The translations under genes and the position numbers were made by a program. This document shows, piece by piece, positions 34,757-43,711 of a stretch of 64,000 bases of DNA; within the stretch, counting starts at the first letter, position 1; the number at the start of each line of letters is the position of its first letter. The notes under the pieces are model-generated. The model did not search any database, was not told the DNA's origin, and saw only the letters and a list, made by a program, of their open reading frames with translations. The DNA is from Coralloluteibacterium stylophorae (GTDB lineage: Bacteria > Pseudomonadota > Gammaproteobacteria > Xanthomonadales > Xanthomonadaceae): assembly GCF_018122625.2 (NCBI RefSeq), contig NZ_JAGQFT020000004.1, positions 310,001 to 374,000 of the forward strand, written 5' to 3'.

Positions 34757-36550
34757 ATGCCGTCTCTCCGTCGCATTCCGGCCGCCGCCGCCGTCCTGTT
34801 TTTCGCCGCCGGTGCAACGCCGGCCTCCGCGGTCGAGCTGGTCGGGGTCGACGTGCGCGGCATCGACGATGCGACCGAGCGCGACAACGTCGTCAACAGC
34901 CTGTCGCTCAACAAGCTCGACGAGGCGCGGCGGCGCGACCTGCGTCCGGGCCGGCTGGCCTACCTGCTGCGCGTGGCGCCCGAGGAGGTCCGCACCGCGC
35001 TGGAACCCTACGGCTACTACGACACCGAGGTCGAGATCGACGAGCAGCGCAGCGGCGACGAGGTGCGCGTGGTGGTGACGGTCGACCAGGGCGAGCCGGT
35101 GACGGTGACCCGACGCATCGCCCGCATCAACGGCGAGGCGACCGAGGACCCGGCGCTCGCGCCGCCGCTGGTCAACCTCGAGCCGCGCCCCGGCGACGTC
35201 CTCGACCACCGCCGGTACGAGGCCGGCAAGACCCGGATCAACCGGGTCATGAACGAGCGCGGCTACTTCGACCACCGCCTGGTCACCCACCAGGTCCTGG
35301 TGACCCGCGCCTCGCACAGCGCCGACATCGAGCTGGTGTGGGAAAGCGGCCAGCGCTACGAGATGGGCGCGGCGGAGTTCAACGGCCACGTGTTCCGGCC
35401 CGGCCTGCTCGAGCAGCTGGTGACCTGGGAGCCGGGCGATCCCTACCTGCAGCGCCACCTGCTGACCCTGAACTCGGCGCTGGTGGACCTGGACTACTTC
35501 GGTTTCGTCGACGTGCAGCCGGCGCCGGAACGCGCCGAGCCGGGCGGCCAGGTGCCGATCGTGGTCGACCTGACCATGGCCAAGCGCACCGCCTATTCCG
35601 CCGGCCTGAGCTACGGCACCGACAGCGGCGCCGGCGTGCGCCTCGGCATGAACCGCCGCTACGTCAACGATCGCGGGCACAAGCTCGAGGCCGAGGCCGA
35701 CATCGCCCAGTACCGCCGCAGCATCGCCACCAGCTACCGCATTCCCGCCTTCGCCTGGGTCAACGGCTGGTGGACCCTCGCCGCCAACCTGCGCGAGGAA
35801 GAGGACGTCACCACCGGCGACACGGTGACGATCCCGTTCCGCACCTTCGAGATCATCGGCAGCCGCAACGGCCGCATCGGCAACTGGAACCTGGTCGCCT
35901 CGATGCACCTGCAGCGCGAACGCTTCGAGATCGTCGACGACGTCCGCTTCGCCAACCTGTTCTATCCCGAACTCAGCGCGCAGTACGCGCGCGCCGACGA
36001 CCGCCTGTATCCGCGCAACGGCTTCGGCTTCAGCGCGGACGTACGCAGCGGCCCGGAGTTCCTCGGCTCCGACGTCGCCTTCAGCCAGCTCGAGGTCGGC
36101 GCGAACTGGGTCCGTGGCTTCGGCGAACGCAACCGCGTGCTCGTGCGCGGGCGCATCGGCACCACCACCAGCGACGATTTCGACAACCTGCCGCCGTCGA
36201 TGCGCTTCTACGCCGGCGGCGACCGCAGCGTGCGCGGCTACGCCTACCGCGAGATCGGCCCCCGCGTGTACGACCCGGAACGCGAGCGCGACCTCGTCAT
36301 CGGCGGCAAGCATCTGGCGGTGGCGAGCGTCGAGTACGAACGCATGATCACCGAGAGCTGGGGCGGCGCGGTGTTCGTCGACGCGGGCGACGCCTTCAAC
36401 AGCCGCGACGACTTCGACGCCAAGGTCGGCGTCGGCTTCGGCGTGCGCTGGCGCTCGCCGGTCGGCCCGGTCCGCGTCGACATCGGCCACGGGCTCGACG
36501 ATCCGGAGTCGGCGTTCCAGCTCCACATCAACATCGGGACCGATCTGTGA
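34757..36550 (+). CDS. tamA: translocation and assembly module outer-membrane subunit TamA
   Basis: Omp85-family outer-membrane barrel that works with TamB in envelope lipid transport or autotransporter assembly. It has a signal peptide (AAAAVLFFAAGATPASA), about three POTRA domains to residue 260 (for example NSLSLNKLDEARRRDLRPGR, PYGYYDTEVEIDEQ, NERGYFDHRLVTHQ) and a 16-strand barrel domain; RSVRGYAYREIGP is the Omp85 VRGY motif. Length 597 residues is normal. Its stop overlaps the GTG start of tamB. Confidence 0.95.
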   Translation: MPSLRRIPAAAAVLFFAAGATPASAVELVGVDVRGIDDATERDNVVNSLSLNKLDEARRRDLRPGRLAYLLRVAPEEVRTALEPYGYYDTEVEIDEQRSGDEVRVVVTVDQGEPVTVTRRIARINGEATEDPALAPPLVNLEPRPGDVLDHRRYEAGKTRINRVMNERGYFDHRLVTHQVLVTRASHSADIELVWESGQRYEMGAAEFNGHVFRPGLLEQLVTWEPGDPYLQRHLLTLNSALVDLDYFGFVDVQPAPERAEPGGQVPIVVDLTMAKRTAYSAGLSYGTDSGAGVRLGMNRRYVNDRGHKLEAEADIAQYRRSIATSYRIPAFAWVNGWWTLAANLREEEDVTTGDTVTIPFRTFEIIGSRNGRIGNWNLVASMHLQRERFEIVDDVRFANLFYPELSAQYARADDRLYPRNGFGFSADVRSGPEFLGSDVAFSQLEVGANWVRGFGERNRVLVRGRIGTTTSDDFDNLPPSMRFYAGGDRSVRGYAYREIGPRVYDPERERDLVIGGKHLAVASVEYERMITESWGGAVFVDAGDAFNSRDDFDAKVGVGFGVRWRSPVGPVRVDIGHGLDDPESAFQLHINIGTDL

Positions 36551-39500
36551 GCGCGCAGCCTCCGCAGGCGCCGGCCGCCGCGTCCACGCCGCGGCGGCAC
36601 CGCGCGCGCCGGATCCTGCTCTGGACCGCGGGCGTGATCGCGGTGCTGCTGCTGGCGCTGGCCGCCTTCCTGTGGTGGCTGCTCGGCACCGGCGGCGGGC
36701 GCGACTTCGCGCTGGCCCGTGCCGCGGCGGCGCTGCCGCCGGGCGCGCTCGAGATCGGGCGCGCGGAGGGCCCGATCAGTGGCCCGATGACGCTCCACGA
36801 CGTGCGCTACGACGACGGCGGGATCCTCTTCACCGCACGGCGCGTGCACCTCGAGCCGGCCCTGCGCCAGCTGTTCTCGCGGACCCTGACCCTGCGTCGC
36901 CTGGAGGTCGAGGACGCGGTGCTGGAACTGACGCCGGGCCCGGACGACAAGCCCGAGACGCCGCCGCAGGGTTGGCCGGAACTCCTGCCGGAGCTCGACC
37001 TGCCGCTGTCGATCCGCGCCGAGGCACTCGACGTGGACGGCCTGCGCATCGTCCAGGACGGCGCGCCGCTGGTCGAGGTGCGCAGCCTCACCGGCGCGAT
37101 GGACATCACCGACGGCGCCCTGCACCTGGCCGACGTCGAGGTCGACAGCGACCGCGGCCGCCTGCGCCTGGATGCCGACTACGCGCCGCGCGAGAACTAC
37201 CGCACGCGCCTCGATGCGGACCTCGTCCTGCCCGCGCACCCGGACCGCGAGCCGGTGACGCTGGCGCTGGACGCCGAGGGCGACCTCGACCGCTTCGCCC
37301 TCGACCTCACCGGCGCGGCGCCCGGCCCGGTCGCGCTCGACGTCGACCTGGTCGACGGCGGTACCACCCGGCCGCAGTGGACCCTGCACCTGGAGGCGCC
37401 CGAGCTCGAGCCGGCGCTGTTCGCGCCGCCGCCGGGCTCGGCTGCGGCCGCCGCCCCGGCGACGCCCGACCTGGAGCCCGACACCGCCGACGCGGCCACG
37501 CCGACGCCGCTGGACATCCTGCTCGACGCCCGCGGCACCGGCGGACGCGCCGAGCTCAGCGGCCACGTCGCTCAGGGCGACCTCGCGGTCGAGATCGCGC
37601 CTTCGACGCTCGCCTGGGTCGACGGTGCGATCGAGGCCGCGCCGCTGGCGCTGCGCCTGTACGAGGGCAGCGCCACGCTCGAGGGCCGGGTCGACCTCGA
37701 GCCCGAGGTCCCCACGCTGGATGCGGTGCTGCGCCTGGCCGGGCTGCGCTACGTCGGTGCCGAGGGCGAGGCGGTCACTCTGGAGCGCGGCGCGTTCAGC
37801 GTCGGCGGGACGCTCGAGGCCTGGACCCTGGCCGGCGACGCCGACCTGACGCGGGCCGGCGATGCCGCGCACCTCGAGGTCCGTGGCGGCGGCGATGCCG
37901 GGAGCGCACGCATCGAGACCCTGGCCGCGCAGACGCCCAGCGGCGACCTCACCGGCTCCGGCACCGTGCGCTGGGCGCCGACCCTGGCCTGGGAGTTCGA
38001 GGCCGCGCTGGACGGCCTCGACCCCGGCTACTTCGCCCCCGACTTCCCCGGCAGCCTGCGCGGCACCCTGACCACCAGCGGCAGCCAGGACGACGCCGGC
38101 GTGCTCGAGGCGCGCGCCGAGCTGCCGGACCTCGGCGGCACCCTGCGCGGGCAGCCGCTGCGCGCCAGCCTCGACGTCGACTGGCGCGACGAGCAGGGCC
38201 AGCTCGACCTCGACCTCGCGCTCGGCGACAGCCGCGTGCGCGCCGAGGGCGGCTTCGGCGCGCGCCTGGACCTCGACCTCGCGCTGCGCCCGCTCGATCT
38301 GGCCGACCTGCTGCCGGCCAGCGCCGGCACCCTGCGCGGCAGCGCGCGGATCACCGGCACCGCCGAGGCGCCGTCGATCCGCGCCGACCTCGACGGACAG
38401 GGCCTGCGCTGGGGCGACTACCGCGCCGACAGCCTGACCCTGCGCGGCGACCTGCCGTGGCAGGGCGGTGGCGGCTCCCTCGATCTGACGGCCGCCGGCC
38501 TCGACACCGGCGCGATCGCCTTCGACGAGGCCCGGATCGGGGTCGACGGCAGCCTGCAGGCGCCGCGCGTGCGCGCCACGGGCAGCGGGCCCACGCTCGG
38601 CTTCGACCTCGCCGCCGACCTGCGCCAGCAGGACGCGGGCTGGAGCGGCCGGATGGAAACCCTGCGCGTGGATCCGGCCACCGGCGCGGCATGGTCGCTG
38701 CAGGCGCCCGCCGAGTTCGCGCAGCGCGGCGAGCGCCTGCGCCTGGAGCGCAGCTGCTTCGAACCCGAGGACCTGGGCGGCTCGCTCTGCGCCGAGGCCG
38801 ACTGGCCGCGCAGCGCGCAGATCACCGGCCGCGACGTGCCGCTGTCGCTGCTGGATCCCTTCCTCACCCGCGACCGCGGCGCACCGATGACGGCGTACGG
38901 CACGCTGCGGATCGACGCCGACATCGCGCCGGCGGGCAGCGGCTGGAACGGCAGCGTCGCCATCGCCTCCGACGGCGGCGGCGTGCGCCTGCGCGCGCAG
39001 CGCGGCCGTGAGGTGATCGGCTACGACCGCTTCGCCCTGCAGGGCCGCATCCAGGGCCAGTCGCTGGACGCCACGCTCGAACTCGCGCTGAGCGGCGGCG
39101 GCCGCATCGAGGGCCGCGTCGCGACCGGCATGGGCGCGGATGCGCCGCTGGACGGCGAGCTCACGCTGGCGATCGAGGACCTGACCTTCCTCGAACTGCT
39201 CTCGCCCGACATCGCCTCGCCGAACGGCCGCGTGCAGGGCCGGCTCGCGCTGGGCGGCACCCTCGGCGCACCGCAGCCGTCGGGCCGGCTGGAGCTGGTG
39301 GATTTCTCCGCCGAGCTGCCGGCGCTGGGCATCGCGCCCAGCGAGGGCCGCGTCGCCCTGGTCGCCGATGCGGACGGCGCGATGCGCATCGACGGCTCGG
39401 TTCGGTCCGGCGACGGCACGCTCCGCGTCGACGGCGGCTTCCGCCTGGATGCGCCGATGGAGACGCTGGCGGTCACGGTGCAGGGCGAGAACGTCACCGT

Positions 39501-40407
39501 CGCCAACACCGACGAACTGCGCGCGCGCGCCTCGCCCGACGTCTCCGTGCGCGCCACCGAGGAGGCGCTGGTGGTGCGCGGCACGGTCGCCGTGCCCTAC
39601 CTGCGGCTGGACCTGGAGAGCCTGGAGAGCACCACCTCGCCGTCGCCCGACGTCGTGGTGCTGGACCCGGTCGAGGAGACCGAGGAGGGCGCCGCCGCGC
39701 CGCTCGACATCGAGCTGACCCTGGCGATGGGCGAGGACGTGCGGCTGTCCGGCTTCGGCTTCGACGGCAAGCTCGACGGCACCCTGCGCGTGCGCCAGGA
39801 ACCGGGCCGGGAGATGCTGGCCAGCGGCGGCCTCAACGTCACCGGCCGCTACGAGGCCTACGGGCAGGACCTGACCATCGAGCGCGGCCGCCTCGGCTGG
39901 GCCGGCTCGCCGCTGGACAACCCCTCGCTCGACGTGCGCGCCACCCGTGCCTTCGAGGACCAGGGCATCACCGTCGGCCTCGCCGTGCGCGGCACCGCGC
40001 TGCAGCCCACCAGCGAGGTGTTCTCCGATCCGGCGATGGACCAGTCCGAGGCGCTGTCCTACCTCGTGCTCGGCCGCCCGCTGCGCTCGGCCAGCGACGA
40101 CGAGAGCCAGCAGCTCAATGCCGCCGCCGCCGCGCTGTCGGCCGGCAGCAACCTGCTCGCGGAGAAGGTCGGCGCCCGGCTCGGGCTGGACGAGGCCGGC
40201 GTGTCGGATTCGCGCGCGCTCGGCGGCAGCGCCCTCACCGTCGGCAAGTTCATCTCGCCGCGGCTCTACGTCAGCTACGGCGTGTCCCTGCTCGGCACCG
40301 GCCAGGTGCTCACCTTCCGCTATCTGCTGACCCGCGCCTTCGACATCCAGATCGAATCCGGGACGATCGAGAACAAGGCCTCGATCAACTGGCGCATCGA
40401 GAAATAG
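36547..40407 (+). CDS. tamB: translocation and assembly module inner-membrane subunit TamB
   Basis: A 1286-residue AsmA-like protein anchored by one N-terminal helix (about residues 20-46) that spans the periplasm as a long beta-taco groove and meets TamA in the outer membrane, now thought to help phospholipid transport. The C-terminal 300 residues form the DUF490/TamB domain (VSYGVSLLGTGQVLTFRYLL near the end). The GTG start at 36547 overlaps the tamA TGA (GTGA); no ATG is available near the membrane segment. Repeats of Asp/Leu-rich beta segments fill the middle. Confidence 0.94.
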   Translation: MSAQPPQAPAAASTPRRHRARRILLWTAGVIAVLLLALAAFLWWLLGTGGGRDFALARAAAALPPGALEIGRAEGPISGPMTLHDVRYDDGGILFTARRVHLEPALRQLFSRTLTLRRLEVEDAVLELTPGPDDKPETPPQGWPELLPELDLPLSIRAEALDVDGLRIVQDGAPLVEVRSLTGAMDITDGALHLADVEVDSDRGRLRLDADYAPRENYRTRLDADLVLPAHPDREPVTLALDAEGDLDRFALDLTGAAPGPVALDVDLVDGGTTRPQWTLHLEAPELEPALFAPPPGSAAAAAPATPDLEPDTADAATPTPLDILLDARGTGGRAELSGHVAQGDLAVEIAPSTLAWVDGAIEAAPLALRLYEGSATLEGRVDLEPEVPTLDAVLRLAGLRYVGAEGEAVTLERGAFSVGGTLEAWTLAGDADLTRAGDAAHLEVRGGGDAGSARIETLAAQTPSGDLTGSGTVRWAPTLAWEFEAALDGLDPGYFAPDFPGSLRGTLTTSGSQDDAGVLEARAELPDLGGTLRGQPLRASLDVDWRDEQGQLDLDLALGDSRVRAEGGFGARLDLDLALRPLDLADLLPASAGTLRGSARITGTAEAPSIRADLDGQGLRWGDYRADSLTLRGDLPWQGGGGSLDLTAAGLDTGAIAFDEARIGVDGSLQAPRVRATGSGPTLGFDLAADLRQQDAGWSGRMETLRVDPATGAAWSLQAPAEFAQRGERLRLERSCFEPEDLGGSLCAEADWPRSAQITGRDVPLSLLDPFLTRDRGAPMTAYGTLRIDADIAPAGSGWNGSVAIASDGGGVRLRAQRGREVIGYDRFALQGRIQGQSLDATLELALSGGGRIEGRVATGMGADAPLDGELTLAIEDLTFLELLSPDIASPNGRVQGRLALGGTLGAPQPSGRLELVDFSAELPALGIAPSEGRVALVADADGAMRIDGSVRSGDGTLRVDGGFRLDAPMETLAVTVQGENVTVANTDELRARASPDVSVRATEEALVVRGTVAVPYLRLDLESLESTTSPSPDVVVLDPVEETEEGAAAPLDIELTLAMGEDVRLSGFGFDGKLDGTLRVRQEPGREMLASGGLNVTGRYEAYGQDLTIERGRLGWAGSPLDNPSLDVRATRAFEDQGITVGLAVRGTALQPTSEVFSDPAMDQSEALSYLVLGRPLRSASDDESQQLNAAAAALSAGSNLLAEKVGARLGLDEAGVSDSRALGGSALTVGKFISPRLYVSYGVSLLGTGQVLTFRYLLTRAFDIQIESGTIENKASINWRIEK

Positions 40408-40419
40408 GCCGCAGCGGAT

Positions 40420-42294
40420 TCAGGCGACCTGGCGCGCCGCGCGCGCCAGGTACACCAGCAGCAGCGAGATCGCCGCCGGGGTCATGCCGGGAATGCGCTG
40501 CGCCTGGCCGATCGTCTCCGGGCGCACCGCGACGAGCTTGCCCTGCAGCTCGGCCGAGAGGCCGCGCACCGCGGCGAAGTCGAAGCCGGCGGGGATCGCG
40601 GTCGTCTCGCTGCGCTGCTGGCGCGCGATCTCGACGCGCTGGCGCTCGAGGTAGCCGGCGTACCTGGCCGCGATCTCGATCTGCTCGGCCACGCGCGCAT
40701 CCGCCTCGCCCGGGCCGACCCCGGGCACGCGCATCAGCGCGGCGTAGTCGAGCTCGGGCCGGCGCAGCAGGTCGAGCACGCTGTTCTCGCGCGAGACGGC
40801 GACGCCGGCGGCGGCCTCGATCGCGCGCGCCAGCGCATTGCCCGGCGCCGCCCACAGCCCGCGCAGCCGCGCCGTCTCGCGCTCGACCGCCTCGCGCTTG
40901 GCCTCGAAGCGCGCCCAGCGCGCGTCGTCGACCAGGCCGAGCGCGCGTCCGTGCGGGGTCAGCCGCGCGTCGGCGTTGTCCTCGCGCAGCTGCAGCCGGT
41001 ACTCGGCGCGCGAGGTGAACATACGGTAGGGCTCGGTGGTGCCGTGGGTGATCAGGTCGTCGATCAGCACGCCGATGTAGGCCTCGTCGCGGCGCGGCGT
41101 CCACGGCGCCAGCCCCTGCGTCGCGCGCGCGGCGTTGAGCCCGGCGACGAGCCCCTGCGCCGCGGCCTCCTCATAGCCGGTGGTGCCGTTGATCTGGCCG
41201 GCGAAGTACAGGCCCGGCATCGCCTTGGTCTCGAGCGAGGCCTTCAGCCCGCGCGGGTCGAAGAAGTCGTACTCGATGGCGTAGCCGGGGCGGGTGATGT
41301 GGGCGTTCTCGAACCCGCGGATCGAACGCACCAGCGCGAGCTGCACGTCGAAGGGCAGCGAGGTCGAGATCCCGTTCGGATAGATCTCGGCCACGTCCAG
41401 CCCCTCCGGCTCGACGAAGATCTGGTGGCTGGTCCTGTCCGCGAAGCGCACCACCTTGTCCTCGATCGAGGGGCAGTAGCGCGGGCCGACGCCCTCGATC
41501 GCGCCGGAGAACAGCGGACTGCGGTCGAGGCCGGCGCGGATGATGTCGTGGGTGCGCTCGGAGGTGTGGGTGATCCAGCAGTCGGCCTGGCGCGGGTGGT
41601 CGGCGTCGCTGCCGAGGAAGGAGAACACCGGCCGCGGGTCGTCGCCGGGCTGGCGCTCCATCGCCGCGTAGTCGAGCGTGCGCCCGTCGATGCGCGGCGG
41701 CGTACCGGTCTTGAGCCGGCCGACGCCCAGGCTGCGTTCGCGCAGGCGCTCGGCCAGCACGGTCGCCGGGGGATCGCCCGCGCGCCCGCCCGCCGACTGC
41801 GCCTGGCCGACATGGATGCGGCCGGCGAGGAAGGTGCCGGCGGTCAGCACCACCGCCGGCGCGGCGAAGCGCAGCCCGCCCTGGGTGACGACGCCGGCGA
41901 CGCGGCCGCCCTCGACGATCAGGTCGTCGACCGCCTGCTGGAACAGGTGCAGGCCCGGCTGCGCCTCGACCGCGCGCCGGATCGCACCGCGATAGAGGCC
42001 ACGGTCGGCCTGGCAACGGGTCGCCCGCACCGCCGGCCCCTTGCGCGCGTTGAGCGTGCGCCACTGGATGCCGGCAGCATCCGCGGCGCGCGCCATCGCG
42101 CCGCCGAGCGCATCGATCTCGCGCACGAGATGGCCCTTGCCGATGCCGCCGATCGCCGGGTTGCAGCTCATCTGCCCGACGGTCTCGATGTTGTGGGTCA
42201 GCAGCAGGGTGCGCGCACCCGCGCGTGCCGCGGCCAGCGCCGCCTCGGTGCCGGCGTGGCCGCCGCCGATGACGATGACGTCGTAGGACTGCAT
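40420..42294 (-). CDS. mnmG: tRNA uridine 5-carboxymethylaminomethyl modification enzyme MnmG (GidA)
   Basis: FAD enzyme that, with MnmE, modifies the wobble uridine of several tRNAs. The FAD site [16 protein letters not shown] is at residues 9-24; [51 protein letters not shown] and [21 protein letters not shown] are family blocks. Length of 624 residues is normal, and the C-terminal LRDFDFA-type region is present as [16 protein letters not shown]. It is convergent with tamB (12 bases). Confidence 0.97.
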   Translation of the reverse strand: MQSYDVIVIGGGHAGTEAALAAARAGARTLLLTHNIETVGQMSCNPAIGGIGKGHLVREIDALGGAMARAADAAGIQWRTLNARKGPAVRATRCQADRGLYRGAIRRAVEAQPGLHLFQQAVDDLIVEGGRVAGVVTQGGLRFAAPAVVLTAGTFLAGRIHVGQAQSAGGRAGDPPATVLAERLRERSLGVGRLKTGTPPRIDGRTLDYAAMERQPGDDPRPVFSFLGSDADHPRQADCWITHTSERTHDIIRAGLDRSPLFSGAIEGVGPRYCPSIEDKVVRFADRTSHQIFVEPEGLDVAEIYPNGISTSLPFDVQLALVRSIRGFENAHITRPGYAIEYDFFDPRGLKASLETKAMPGLYFAGQINGTTGYEEAAAQGLVAGLNAARATQGLAPWTPRRDEAYIGVLIDDLITHGTTEPYRMFTSRAEYRLQLREDNADARLTPHGRALGLVDDARWARFEAKREAVERETARLRGLWAAPGNALARAIEAAAGVAVSRENSVLDLLRRPELDYAALMRVPGVGPGEADARVAEQIEIAARYAGYLERQRVEIARQQRSETTAIPAGFDFAAVRGLSAELQGKLVAVRPETIGQAQRIPGMTPAAISLLLVYLARAARQVA

Positions 42295-42423
42295 GGTTCA
42301 CCTCGTCGCCCGCATCGCGGGCCGCTCATTGTGCCGTCCGCCGCCTGCCGCCGCCGCCCGCGGCGATGCCGGCTTTTTGACGCTGTTCGCAGCGGGGAGA
42401 GCCCGGAACGGGCGCATTCCGGT

Positions 42424-42439
42424 TGGCACGGTTCCTGCT
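42424..42439 (+). promoter_or_regulatory. sigma-54-type promoter upstream of candidate small RNA B
   Basis: TGGCACGGTTCCTGCT matches TGGCACG-N4-TTGC(A/T) with one mismatch (first T of TTGC is C) and exact GG-N10-GC spacing. The predicted start is near 42450. No plus-strand gene lies downstream for several kilobases except the hairpins, so the target is most likely a non-coding RNA. Confidence 0.6.
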
Positions 42440-42449
42440 GCATTAGCCA

Positions 42450-42565
42450 TGCACCCAGGGTGGCAAGGCGCCGGGGGGCGTTGGTCAGATTGGAACAGGG
42501 TTGACCGCGCGCACCTTGGGGATGCACGGGCCGGGAGTCGAGGGGGACTCCCGGCCTTTTTTATT
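42450..42565 (+). ncRNA. candidate sigma-54-dependent small RNA B (about 115 nt)
   Basis: Bounded by a sigma-54-type promoter and a perfect intrinsic terminator, with no open frame of note. A possible outer stem joins TGCACCC near 42450-42456 with GGGGATGCA near 42518-42526; inside, GGTCA (42483-42487) pairs with TGACC (42502-42506). The overall plan, an enclosing stem with an inner hairpin followed by the terminator, resembles that predicted for candidate RNA A. Sigma-54-driven sRNAs exist in other bacteria (Qrr, GlmY/GlmZ, CrcZ), but no sequence similarity to them was recognised. Confidence 0.5.
42529..42565 (+). terminator. strong Rho-independent terminator
   Basis: An 11-bp perfect stem, GGCCGGGAGTC at 42529-42539 pairing with GACTCCCGGCC at 42546-42556, loop of six, then TTTTTTATT. 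It is on the plus strand and cannot serve mnmG, which runs the other way. Confidence 0.92.
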
Positions 42566-42606
42566 GTCCGCGCGCGCCAGGCGAAGATCCGGCGCCGCAC
42601 GGCAGC

Positions 42607-42654
42607 GCACAGACGAAGGCCCGGGTCCTTGCGGATCCGGGCCTTCGTCTGTGC
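42607..42654. repeat. 22-bp near-perfect hairpin between convergent terminators
   Basis: Left arm 42607-42628 and right arm 42633-42654 are complementary over 22 positions with one mismatched (G-T-type) pair and a TTGC loop; the arms begin GCACAGACGAAGGCCCGG. No T-tract follows on either strand. It lies between a plus-strand and a minus-strand terminator, and could block read-through in both directions or be a small-repeat relic. Confidence 0.8.
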
Positions 42655-42661
42655 CTCCAAT

Positions 42662-42724
42662 AAAAAGCCGGTGCCCGACGGTCTTAGGAACAGGGGGAAT
42701 CCGAAGGACCTGATCGGGCACCGG
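42662..42724 (-). terminator. minus-strand Rho-independent terminator with extended loop
   Basis: On the minus strand CCGGTGCCCGA (42724-42714) pairs with TCGGGCACCGG (42678-42668), followed by CTTTTTATT. The 35-base loop includes a further GGTC/GACC pairing and a run of five C residues at its apex. It would end the transcript of the lipoprotein gene at 42883-43632, with a 160-220-base 3' untranslated region. Confidence 0.75.
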
Positions 42725-42755
42725 GCAGAACTGCCTGCGTCTCGCAGGCTGCGTC
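42662..42755 (-). ncRNA. possible minus-strand small RNA or structured 3' UTR
   Basis: Upstream of the minus-strand terminator there is a separate perfect hairpin, GCCTGCG-AGA-CGCAGGC (42749-42733), and before it CTGACA...CATTGT, a weak -35/-10-like pair. If that promoter is real, the product would be an about 90-nt RNA with a C-rich apical loop. Equally it may be the processed 3' end of the lipoprotein mRNA. Low confidence. Confidence 0.3.
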
Positions 42756-42882
42756 GCACAATGTCCAAATGCGACGCGCTTTGTCAGTCGCGGGCCAAGC
42801 ATGCGCGCGTCGGGATTCTGACGCAAGCCTGCGGACGCGCCAGCGACGTGATTCCGGTCACATCCCGGCGCACGGGCTCGAT

Positions 42883-43632
42883 TCAGGGCTCCTGGGTGCG
42901 CGCACCGACCCGGGAGCGGCTGCTCATCCGGCTCGGGGTCGGGCTCGCGGGCCGGGCCTGCACCGCAGGCGCGGAGACCCGCCGGGGCGCGGGCGCGGTG
43001 ACCCGCGGCGCATCCGACCGCATCGGCATGACCGGCGTGCGCGGCCGCGATGTCGCCGCCGGCACGCTGCGCGCCGGCACGGCCCGCTCGATCCGGGGCC
43101 GCGCCGGCGTGCGCCGCAGGTCCTGCGCCTCGACGCGCCGCGGCACCAGGTCGCGACGCCAACGCTCGACGTCGGCATCCCGCGACGGCTGGCCGACGAC
43201 CGTGCCCGGACGCGGGCGCGACGGCCGATCGCGGTCACGGTCGTCGCGGTCGTGCCGGTCCCGGTCGTAGGGCCGGTGGCGATAGCGGTAGCCGTGGTCG
43301 TACCAGCCGTAGCCCGGCCCCCAGTAGCGGGGCCAGCCGCCGTAGTAGCCGTAGCCGAGTCCGCCGCCCCAACCCCGATAGTTGGACCAGGACAGGCCGT
43401 AGCTCGGGCCCCAGGCGCCCCAGGCACCGTAGGGAGCGCCCCAGCCGTGGCCGTACTCGCGCACGATGGTCCGGGGGCGGTCGTAGTAGTAGTCCCCGTA
43501 GCCGTCGGCCTCGGGGTAGTAGTAGCTGCCGTCGCTGTAGACGGCGCGCCGGTAGCCGTAGTCGCTGCTGTGGTAGGTGGCGCAACCGCCGAGCAGGAGG
43601 GCGGCGGCGAGGACCGGCAATACGCGTTTCAT
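42883..43632 (-). CDS. Tyr/Gly/Arg-rich lipoprotein of unknown function
   Basis: A 249-residue lipoprotein with signal MKRVLPVLAAALLLGGC (Cys17). The mature part is strikingly low in complexity: residues 25-110 are rich in Tyr, Gly and Trp (YYYPEADGYGDYYYD; GWGGGLGYGYYGGWPRYWGPGYGW), followed by an Arg/Asp-rich block (YDRDRHDRDDRDRDRPSRPR) and a Pro/Arg/Ala-rich tail. Such aromatic-Gly proteins occur in the outer envelope of Xanthomonadaceae, without a known role. The ATG at 43632 has GGGGGA upstream. A 19-base palindrome precedes it. Confidence 0.8.
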   Translation of the reverse strand: MKRVLPVLAAALLLGGCATYHSSDYGYRRAVYSDGSYYYPEADGYGDYYYDRPRTIVREYGHGWGAPYGAWGAWGPSYGLSWSNYRGWGGGLGYGYYGGWPRYWGPGYGWYDHGYRYRHRPYDRDRHDRDDRDRDRPSRPRPGTVVGQPSRDADVERWRRDLVPRRVEAQDLRRTPARPRIERAVPARSVPAATSRPRTPVMPMRSDAPRVTAPAPRRVSAPAVQARPASPTPSRMSSRSRVGARTQEP

Positions 43633-43650
43633 GGCATGTCCCCCGTCAGC

Positions 43651-43669
43651 GTGCGAAACACTTTCGCAC
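43651..43669. promoter_or_regulatory. 19-base palindrome upstream of the Tyr/Gly-rich lipoprotein
   Basis: GTGCGAAACACTTTCGCAC is a perfect 8-bp inverted repeat around CAC, 19-37 bases before the lipoprotein ATG and 43 bases after the pepN stop. It has no T-tract on the minus strand, so an operator or an mRNA leader hairpin is more likely than a terminator. Confidence 0.45.
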
Positions 43670-43711
43670 ACGGCCGTGGAACTGCCGTTAACTCCTGCGC
43701 CATGCCGCCGT

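Larger units (their letters stand above)
42295..42882. other. 588-base gene-free regulatory/structured region
   Basis: No protein-coding frame is believable. The region holds, from left to right: a GCCCG-GAA-CGGGC and a CCGGAA/TTCCGG inverted repeat (42401-42422), a sigma-54-type promoter (42424-42439), a predicted about 115-nt RNA ending in a terminator (42529-42565), a 22-bp hairpin (42607-42654), and a minus-strand terminator (42662-42724). These are listed separately. Confidence 0.7.

Noticed and set aside
42501-42713. A 70-codon plus-strand frame across the sRNA B terminator and hairpins
   Set aside because: It spans a terminator and a 22-bp hairpin, has no ribosome site and no recognisable protein character.
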